From: Gammaproteobacteria bacterium
Lineage (GTDB): Bacteria; Pseudomonadota; Gammaproteobacteria; HK1
Length of the DNA stretch: 14,130 bases
Direction: 5' to 3'
Assembly (NCBI GenBank): GCA_022822245.1
Contig: JAJECB010000311.1
Location: 1 to 14,130 of the forward strand
Shown here: in pieces, positions 8,835-14,130 of the stretch
How positions within the stretch are numbered: the first letter of the stretch is position 1
How the letters are laid out: every line of letters begins with the position of its first letter
Translations under genes and position numbers: made by a program
Notes under the pieces: generated by a model
What the model saw: only the letters and a program-made list of their open reading frames with translations
The model's database searches: none
What the model was told of the DNA's origin: nothing

Positions 8835-8963
8835 CGGCACCCGAGCGCATCCTTGCCAGGAGGAGGACGTCGGCGCTGCACCATTAACCCGTGCCAGCGC
8901 CCCGGAAGCGCCCGACGTGCGCTTCCCAGGAATCGCGTCTCCACGTGCATCGGAGAAACCGCT
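8835..8963 (+). promoter_or_regulatory. Intergenic leader with two mutually exclusive hairpins
   Basis: In this 129-bp gap GGCGCTGCAC (8872-8881) can pair with GTGCCAGCGCC (8891-8901) with one bulged C. Alternatively ACGTCGGCGCT (8867-8877) can pair with AGCGCCCGACGT (8907-8918), also with one bulged C. The two folds share the same 5' arm and so exclude each other, as in attenuator-like leaders. Neither is followed by a T-run. Pairing is seen; regulation is speculative. Confidence 0.3.
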
Positions 8964-9641
8964 ATGGCACACATAGACCCCAGTACGCCCTATTGCTTTG
9001 TCCCCGAGTACACGCTTCGCACCATTGCGCAGCGTATCTGCATCGCCTTCGAGCACCAGCCCGAGGTCATCGGCACCGATCAGTTGGCGCCCAACATCGA
9101 CGAGGCGGAGGACTTCTGCGACAAGCTCAACCGCCCGCACGACATCGCGCCCGATCGGTCGATCGAGATCGCCGCCGCGTACATAGACACCGTCAACGGC
9201 GCGCCGATCCTGCTCAAGCCCGCGGACTTCGAGCACCTCGACAAGGCCGCCATGCGCGAAGGCGTCAAGGAGATCATCCCGCTGTGGCAGGACATCGCCA
9301 AGGCGGTCGATCCCGACGGCGACGATGCCTCCATGTCGAGAGAGATGGTCTCCCAGACCGCGACCATGTTCGACCGGCTCCTGGCCGAAACGGACGACCA
9401 GCTCGTCTACCAGAGGCGCCACCTCGCCGAGCTCACCCGCTTCCCCCACGCCTGGGACACCATCGACTTCCGCCAGTGGCGCGCCGGCGAGCTCGTGCGC
9501 CACTTCGAGGCCGTTCGCGAGCACATCCACGACGTGCTCACCGAGCTCTGCAACCAGTACAAGGCGATGACGGGCACAGAGATCACCTTTGCGCCCTACT
9601 TCCCGCCTCCGCCGCCGATCCAGTCCCGCTTTCCGCCCTGA
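8964..9641 (+). CDS. Hypothetical protein with polyproline C-terminus
   Basis: 225 aa. Start ATG 8964 has GGAG (8952-8955) 8 nt upstream. The frame is open further left to 8853, but that extension is Arg/Pro-rich and has no ribosome site. I do not recognise the family. The protein is acidic, mostly helical in appearance, without signal peptide or membrane segment, so probably cytoplasmic. It ends in a tail with FPPPPP, a ribosome-stalling type of sequence that normally needs EF-P. The region from ~170 (FRQWRAGELVRHFEAVREH) looks like an amphipathic helix. Its place between RadC and the SLOG/NADAR protein, with short gaps on both sides, suggests co-expression and a shared role, but nothing shows a biochemical activity. 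Confidence 0.75.
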   Translation: MAHIDPSTPYCFVPEYTLRTIAQRICIAFEHQPEVIGTDQLAPNIDEAEDFCDKLNRPHDIAPDRSIEIAAAYIDTVNGAPILLKPADFEHLDKAAMREGVKEIIPLWQDIAKAVDPDGDDASMSREMVSQTATMFDRLLAETDDQLVYQRRHLAELTRFPHAWDTIDFRQWRAGELVRHFEAVREHIHDVLTELCNQYKAMTGTEITFAPYFPPPPPIQSRFPP

Positions 9642-9676
9642 GCGCTACCGTGCCCGGACACGACGAGAACAGCACC

Positions 9677-12600
9677 ATGAACGAAGACGCAGACACCAGC
9701 ATCACGCCCGGCGCTTCCCACACCGAACACCTCACCCACGACATGGACGCGATGGGCACGACCGGCAACGTCGTCGCCCCCGCCCACGGAGAGCCGGATC
9801 CGCGCATCGCCGCCGCGCTCGACGAGCAGATCCCCCTGCTCGGTCCCGCGCTCGATGAGTTCATCGACGCCATGGCCCCCCGGGGCTCGCTCCTCGAGTC
9901 CCTGCGCGAACGGCTCCACTGGGGTCTCGTCAACGTCCTGCACCACCACACCACGAAGCTCCAGCGTCTGGCCGACGATTCCGCCCGCGATCTGCGCGGG
10001 CTCAACCACCTCGTCCCGGCGAACGAGGTCTCCCAGCTGGAGCTCGAGAAGGCCACTGTCACTGCCCAGGCTCGACACGATCGCCTCGCCGCCTTCGAGG
10101 AGCTCCACAGCGCCGCCGCGTTTCACTACCGACACCGAAACGGAGACGCCTGGCGGCCGAAACTCCCCAACCGATCCTATGTCGGCACGCAGACGCAGTA
10201 CGAAGGCTCATACTCCAGCCAGAGAGACACCGCCCGGGCCGCCCGAGCGCTGCAGCGCCGGCTCCAGCGCGACCGCGAGCAGGCCGAACAAGCCCGCATC
10301 CGCCGAGCGGCGCCCCGCAACCCCGACGCCTACCACGTCGTCGTCACCGGCGATCCGGACTATCCCCAGCTCGGGCAGGTCAGCACCGCGCTTGAGCGCC
10401 TCCATCGAAAGCACCCGACTCTCGTGGTCAACACCCTGCACGAGACCGAGATCGGCCGCTTCGCCGCCGAGTGGGCACAGCTGCACAGCGTGCCCCACCG
10501 CAACATCGGCATACGCCGCCCCGGCGATCTCGTCGACTTCGCCCTGAGCCTGCCCCACTCCTCCAATCCCCAACTTCAGGCCGCCCAGCTCGGCGAGGCC
10601 CATGCCCTTGCCCCGATCCTGCGCCACCAGCGTGCCATCCTCTCTCTCAACCCGAGCGTCGTTCTGGCCTTTGGCAGCGATCGCTGGGGCGCGGAGCCCT
10701 TCACCCAGCTCGCACACGATCACCAGCTCCCCCTGTGGTCTTTCGACCGCGAGGGCGGGTCCCGCGCCTACGCCCCGGGCCAAGCGCCTGCCGTGGAGAG
10801 CCCGCTCCCGACGCGCACCCCCGTCTACGCCGGCATCGGTGCCCGGGCGACGCCGGCCGGAACACAGGGGCTCATGACGCGGCTCGCCGCGGAGCTCGGC
10901 GCGCAGAGCTATACGCTTCGCTCCGGCGGCGCACGGGGCGCAGACCAGGCCTTCGAGGCCGGCGCCGACCTCGCGAACTCCCCGAAGCAGATCTTCATTC
11001 CCAACGACGGGTTCCAGGGCCGCACCAGCGGCGTTGACGGCGCGAGCGCCGACATTCCCCGGCGGGCCTTCGACATCGCGGCGCAACACCATCCGAACTG
11101 GGACCGGCTCAAACCGTCCACGCAGGCGCTGCACGCGCGCAACACGCTGCAGATCCTCGGCCCGAAGTGCGACCATCCGGTCGATTTCGTGCTGTGCTCC
11201 ACCGCCGACGGCCGCGACTCCGGCGGCACCGGCCAGGCCCTGCGCATCGCGCGCGCCCACAACATCCCCGTCATCAACCTGGGCGCTGCCGATGCGCCCC
11301 AGACCGTCCAGGGCGTGCTCGATCGGATCGCTCCTCTCGTCGTCCCCCGGTGGACCGGCGAGGATCGGGAGCGCATCGAACAGTTCGCCCAACACGTCCA
11401 CCGCGAGCCGCTTCGCGACCGCCCCGCAGAATACGCGCAAGAGGTACGGGCGGACTTCGTCCACAGCGAGCGCACCCTCGAGCACTGTGCCAACCGCTTC
11501 AACCGCCTGCTCGAGGTCCTCGGCCCCCAGGGCACGCAGATCTCCGATCACCGCGCTTCCGTCGCGTGGGGCCTGTGCCACGTGCTGCACTACCAGCTCG
11601 ACGACCTCACCCGGCAAGGCCGGGACGCTTCTCTCACCGACTCCAATACCCTCTCCGCCCGGATCGGGCAGCTCGCCGTCCTGCGCGAAGGCCTGAACAA
11701 CCACTACTCCGCACTCGGTTTCGGAGCCTGGAAGCCGCGCTCGAGAGGTCTCGAGAACCGCCCCTCCAAAACCTACGCCAACCTCCAGGCGAGCGCGTTC
11801 CTCGCCGGCCGCGACCAGGCCGCCATCGACGCGCATCGGCCCGAGAACGCCCGCATCCTCGTCGAGGGCACCGAGGGACTGACCTTCGACGACTACGACC
11901 GTCTCGACCGCTACCTCAGCAGAATTCGCGACTGGCACCGCGAGCGCGAGGGACGCGACATCTCCATCGTGCACAAGTCACCGCAGTCCATCCTGCGCCA
12001 ATGGTGCGAGAACAAGGGCGTGCACCAGCACCTCTACACCCCGGACTTCCGACGCAGCGCCGCGCGCGCGCCGGCAGAGCGCGATCGCGCGATGGTGAAC
12101 GACGTGCGTCCGGACCGCTACGTGGAGCTCGCCGACGACAGGCAGGCCCGCTACACGCGGCGCCACGTCGAGGACTACAACCGCAGGGCCGAGCGCACCG
12201 GGGAGCGCGCCATTCCGATCACGCGCCCGCGCTCCGCGACCGACAACGTCGTGGACTTCAACACGGCCAAGGCCGGCCGCGAAGCGTCGCAGTCGCCCGC
12301 GCCGCTTCGCTTCCACGCCCGCGCCGAGGAGGGCGCAATCCTGTCCCCGCGCGCCATCGCGCCCCTGAGCATCGAGGGCGTCACATGGCCGAGCGTGCAC
12401 CACTACTACGCGGCCAGCCGCTTCGGCGCCGTGCGCAGTACCGCCGCCGAGCAGGTCTTCCAGGCCATCCGCCACGAGCCCGACGCCGCCCAGGCCCAGC
12501 GCCTCGCCGCGCAACAGGCCCCGAACCTTTCCACCGTCGGCGACTGGGAGGAGCGCAGAATCGGAATCATGGCCGAGGCCCTCGCGGCCAAGTTCGCCCC

Positions 12601-13126
12601 CGGCACCAAGGCGGCCGAGTACCTCGTGAGCACCGGAGAGCGTCCCCTCGTCCACAACGGCGACCCTTTCTGGGGAGCCGGGAAGGGTGACGACGGGCGC
12701 AACCTCCTCGGCGCCATGCTCGAACAGTGCCGCAGGTCGCTGCGCGCCGGCGGCGCCCCGGCCGTCGAGACCATGCTCCCGCCCACTCACGGCATCGTGA
12801 TCGACCACCCCGCCGCGGCCCGCGTCGCCGACTACCGGGCCGCCCAGGACCGCTATGCCGCCTCCTACGATCGATGGACGGCAAGCTACACCACGCAAGA
12901 GCCGTGTGTTGCCGCCCAGCTCGCGGCCGAGACCAACGATCTCTCCCAGCAGCTCGGCCGCGCCGCCCGGCACTTCCTCGCGAACTACGAACGCTACGAA
13001 CCCTTCCTGGACTGCGCCGAGGTTCCCAGGGCCACCCTCGAGGCCGATCGGAGAAAGCTCGACACGGAGCAAACGCGCCGCCACTCCCAACAGCGGCAAC
13101 AGGACCTCGGCGCGCACATGGGCTAG
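9677..13126 (+). CDS. Multidomain 'polyvalent' protein: SLOG/DUF2493-like domains, duplicated helical module, C-terminal NADAR-like domain
   Basis: 1149 aa, starting 35 nt after the previous stop. ATG 9677 is the first plausible start but has only a weak GAGA upstream; GTG 9650 is an alternative. Domains in order: helical module A (~50-180); a DUF2493/SLOG-like fold (219-356, HVVVTGDPDYP) lacking the phosphate loop; a clear SLOG domain (383-536) with YAGIGAR and SGGARGADQAFE (416-427); module B (~599-710), a diverged copy of A; a third SLOG-like domain (~726-820, ILVEGTEGLTFDD) also lacking the loop; a NADAR-like domain (~877-1027) with Trp957, Lys972, DPFWGAG and NLLG; and a charged helical tail. 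SLOG domains bind nucleotides, and NADAR proteins are N-glycosidases acting on ADP-ribose or riboflavin-type substrates. Here NADAR residues 908 and 993 are His where Glu is usual, so activity is doubtful. Such fusions are known from phages and conjugative elements. The exact function is unknown. Confidence 0.85.
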   Translation: MNEDADTSITPGASHTEHLTHDMDAMGTTGNVVAPAHGEPDPRIAAALDEQIPLLGPALDEFIDAMAPRGSLLESLRERLHWGLVNVLHHHTTKLQRLADDSARDLRGLNHLVPANEVSQLELEKATVTAQARHDRLAAFEELHSAAAFHYRHRNGDAWRPKLPNRSYVGTQTQYEGSYSSQRDTARAARALQRRLQRDREQAEQARIRRAAPRNPDAYHVVVTGDPDYPQLGQVSTALERLHRKHPTLVVNTLHETEIGRFAAEWAQLHSVPHRNIGIRRPGDLVDFALSLPHSSNPQLQAAQLGEAHALAPILRHQRAILSLNPSVVLAFGSDRWGAEPFTQLAHDHQLPLWSFDREGGSRAYAPGQAPAVESPLPTRTPVYAGIGARATPAGTQGLMTRLAAELGAQSYTLRSGGARGADQAFEAGADLANSPKQIFIPNDGFQGRTSGVDGASADIPRRAFDIAAQHHPNWDRLKPSTQALHARNTLQILGPKCDHPVDFVLCSTADGRDSGGTGQALRIARAHNIPVINLGAADAPQTVQGVLDRIAPLVVPRWTGEDRERIEQFAQHVHREPLRDRPAEYAQEVRADFVHSERTLEHCANRFNRLLEVLGPQGTQISDHRASVAWGLCHVLHYQLDDLTRQGRDASLTDSNTLSARIGQLAVLREGLNNHYSALGFGAWKPRSRGLENRPSKTYANLQASAFLAGRDQAAIDAHRPENARILVEGTEGLTFDDYDRLDRYLSRIRDWHREREGRDISIVHKSPQSILRQWCENKGVHQHLYTPDFRRSAARAPAERDRAMVNDVRPDRYVELADDRQARYTRRHVEDYNRRAERTGERAIPITRPRSATDNVVDFNTAKAGREASQSPAPLRFHARAEEGAILSPRAIAPLSIEGVTWPSVHHYYAASRFGAVRSTAAEQVFQAIRHEPDAAQAQRLAAQQAPNLSTVGDWEERRIGIMAEALAAKFAPGTKAAEYLVSTGERPLVHNGDPFWGAGKGDDGRNLLGAMLEQCRRSLRAGGAPAVETMLPPTHGIVIDHPAAARVADYRAAQDRYAASYDRWTASYTTQEPCVAAQLAAETNDLSQQLGRAARHFLANYERYEPFLDCAEVPRATLEADRRKLDTEQTRRHSQQRQQDLGAHMG

Positions 13127-13404
13127 CTCCGCCCCTTGTCCGGAGCCGAGACGGCGCGGTGTTCGGGGCCCCTTGCTCCGTGAGGTGTTCGCCCTCTCGA
13201 GGGGCGCCCGGGTGGGCAGCTCGGGGCACGGTCGCGCCGGCGCCGGCGCTCGTTGCACCGGAACACCCCCCGAGCCGGTGGACATCCCGAGCCCCCTCGG
13301 TGCTGAAGAAGGGAGAGAGCGAATCGGGTGCGCGACAGCGGCAACTTGGGCGCCGCCGTCGCTGCATGGTCCTCAGCTATCCACTACACTCTTCGGAGCT
13401 GATC
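13127..13404. other. GC-rich intergenic region with palindromes
   Basis: 278 bp with open frames only of the kind expected from high GC. It contains a hairpin at 13190-13206 (CGCCC/GGGCG with a T-G closing pair) and a perfect 16-bp palindrome, GCGCCGGCGCCGGCGC, at 13234-13249. The sequence GGTGTTCG occurs at 13159 and 13184, and its core inverted (GAACACC) at 13261. It separates the anti-restriction-like cluster from the small membrane gene and probably holds a promoter that I cannot pinpoint. Confidence 0.45.
13234..13249. repeat. Perfect 16-bp palindrome
   Basis: GCGCCGGCGCCGGCGC reads identically on both strands. As DNA it could be a dimeric protein site or a cruciform; in such GC-rich sequence some palindromes arise by chance. 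Confidence 0.4.
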
Positions 13405-13773
13405 ATGAACATTCTCACTCCCGAGTTTCTCGCCATCATTGGCGTCGGTTTCACGATCGTCGCCGTCGGCGCGGCGCTCTCGACCCAGCTCTTCTTCACC
13501 ACCAGGCGAATAGACGCTTACCGTGGCGACGCCAGTGCCGACCGCAGAGCCCTCCAGGCCGAGGCCGCAGCCGACCGCAGGGCCTTCCAGGCCGATGCCG
13601 CGGCCGACCGCAAGGCCTTCCAGTCCGGCATGGACGAGTTTCGCCGTGAAATGGACGAGTTTCGCCGCCAAATGGGCGAGTTTCGCCGCGAGATTCTGCG
13701 CCTCTCCGAACGCCAGTCCCGTCTCGAAGGCGTGCAGGAGGCGCAAGCGTCCGGCACCACTGCGGGCTCCTGA
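13405..13773 (+). CDS. Small membrane-anchored coiled-coil protein with hendecad and heptad repeats
   Basis: 122 aa. ATG 13405 is preceded by GGAG (13395-13398) with 6-nt spacing; an in-frame ATG at 13366 lacks a ribosome site. Residues ~8-31 form one hydrophobic membrane segment (FLAIIGVGFTIVAVGAALST), followed by basic residues (TTRR), which suggests the C-terminal part faces the cytoplasm. Then come three 11-residue repeats (ADRRALQAEAA, ADRRAFQADAA, ADRKAFQSG..., 33 bp each from 13537) and three 7-residue repeats (MDEFRRE, MDEFRRQ, MGEFRRE, 21 bp each, 13630-13692). A further charged helix and a Ser/Thr/Gly tail end the protein. This predicts a membrane-tethered oligomeric stalk. I know no specific function; small proteins of this shape often occur singly in bacterial genomes. 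It may be independent of the upstream cluster. Confidence 0.85.
   Translation: MNILTPEFLAIIGVGFTIVAVGAALSTQLFFTTRRIDAYRGDASADRRALQAEAAADRRAFQADAAADRKAFQSGMDEFRREMDEFRRQMGEFRREILRLSERQSRLEGVQEAQASGTTAGS
13537..13692 (+). repeat. In-frame tandem repeats: three 33-bp units, then three 21-bp units
   Basis: Units begin at 13537, 13570 and 13603 (33-bp spacing, GCCGACCGC core) and at 13630, 13651 and 13672 (21-bp spacing, ATGGACGAGTTTCGCCG core). All lie in frame inside the coiled-coil gene and encode 11- and 7-residue periods, so copy-number change would preserve the reading frame. Confidence 0.9.
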
Positions 13774-13791
13774 CATGGATGTCTCGGGCAA

Positions 13792-13821
13792 AGCCGACTT
13801 CCTCGGCTAGGTCCTCGACCT
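13792..13821 (+). terminator. Tandem hairpins downstream of the coiled-coil gene
   Basis: AGCCGA (13792-13797) pairs with TCGGCT (13803-13808) around a 5-nt loop. AGGTC (13809-13813) then pairs with GACCT (13817-13821) around 3 nt. They begin 18 bp after the stop. The downstream T-run is very short, so this is at best a weak intrinsic terminator or an mRNA-stabilising structure. Confidence 0.4.
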
Positions 13822-13933
13822 TATCCCACCGCGCCGGCGATACCGGTGACGACGGCCTCCTCGCCACGTGCCCGGGGCCCTCGGCGAATCCGGCCGGCCA
13901 TCCGAGGCGATCGCCAGTCGTGACCCCCGGCTC

Positions 13934-14130
13934 ATGGACGAGCACCCGGTCGATGCCGGTGTCCGCCGTACCTCCCTGATCCATGGTTCGTTAGCCCATC
14001 TTTACCACCCCTCGAATAATCTCATTGCACATCAGTCAGTTGCGGCGCACGAAGACAGGGAGTGGCACTACAACTGCGTGATCGAGGACCGGTTACACGA
14101 GCGTCTTGCGGATCCCTCCCGGGGCGGAGT
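13934..14130 (+). CDS. Possible partial reading frame running off the right edge
   Basis: A plus-strand frame is open from 13850 to the end of the window. From ATG 13934 it gives 65 residues (beginning MDEHPVDAGVRR, including EDREWHYNCVIEDRLHERL) without a stop. GTG 13868 is another possible start. Neither has a visible ribosome site, and third-position GC is lower than in the upstream genes, especially around 13985-14040. The composition from ~14030 onward looks protein-like, but I do not recognise a family. It may be a real gene with a non-canonical start, a degraded fragment, or chance. Confidence 0.25.
   Translation, partial: MDEHPVDAGVRRTSLIHGSLAHLYHPSNNLIAHQSVAAHEDREWHYNCVIEDRLHERLADPSRGG

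Noticed and set aside
8891..9676. Upstream extension of the 1149-aa protein (open frame from 8891)
   Set aside because: The extension is an Arg/His-rich shadow of the 225-aa gene; protein-like sequence starts at about 9677.
11167..12690. 507-codon plus-strand frame inside the SLOG/NADAR gene
   Set aside because: Arg/Pro-rich shifted-frame shadow; domain matches are in the 9677-13126 frame.
13537..13692. Short regular repeats considered as a CRISPR array
   Set aside because: The repeats are contiguous without unique spacers, in frame, and encode coiled-coil periods.
13784..13984. Minus-strand frame beginning MDQGGTADTGID opposite the region after the coiled-coil gene
   Set aside because: No ribosome site, no recognisable motif, and it continues as an antisense shadow through the repeats of the coiled-coil gene.

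Overview
The window is high-GC DNA with proteobacterial-style genes. Shine-Dalgarno sequences are good, and the left-hand secreted protease has a domain mix that I associate with Gammaproteobacteria. I infer a gammaproteobacterium or close relative, but no rRNA, tRNA or other marker gene is present to confirm this. The window seems to cross the edge of a mobile or formerly mobile element.

Left part (1-2847, minus strand): one large exported trypsin-like serine protease gene, cut by the left window edge. Its visible 949 residues run: signal peptide, propeptide-like region, S1-type catalytic domain with an intact His/Asp/Ser triad, two copies of a beta-rich repeat, a CARDB-like domain and a cysteine-rich DUF4189-like domain. 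It looks like an ordinary chromosomal gene. From 2848 to about 3058 there is no gene, only two small hairpins. From 3453 down to about 3059 (minus) lies the broken 5' half of a phage-type tyrosine recombinase, frameshifted and missing its catalytic domain. This suggests an element boundary or an old integration scar.

Middle part (3815-13126, plus strand): four same-direction genes. They are (1) a 1435-aa fusion of an N6-adenine DNA methyltransferase and a Strawberry-notch-type SF2 helicase; (2) a 216-aa RadC/JAMM protein with complete metal ligands; (3) a 225-aa protein of unknown function ending in a polyproline stretch; (4) a 1149-aa multidomain protein. The fourth has three SLOG/DUF2493-like Rossmann domains (only the middle one keeps the GGAxGAD-type loop), two diverged copies of a ~110-aa helical module, and a C-terminal NADAR-like domain whose usual glutamates are histidines. 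This combination resembles the 'polyvalent protein' and DarB-type anti-restriction genes of large phages and conjugative elements. I infer that the cluster protects incoming element DNA or acts on nucleotide and ADP-ribose ligands during host conflict. The leader of the first gene can form a hairpin that buries its Shine-Dalgarno sequence.

Right part (13127-14130): a 278-bp GC-rich gap with palindromes, then a small gene for a membrane-anchored coiled-coil protein built of 11-residue and then 7-residue repeats, followed by tandem hairpins. The last ~300 bp are less GC-rich and hold only a weakly supported reading frame running off the edge.
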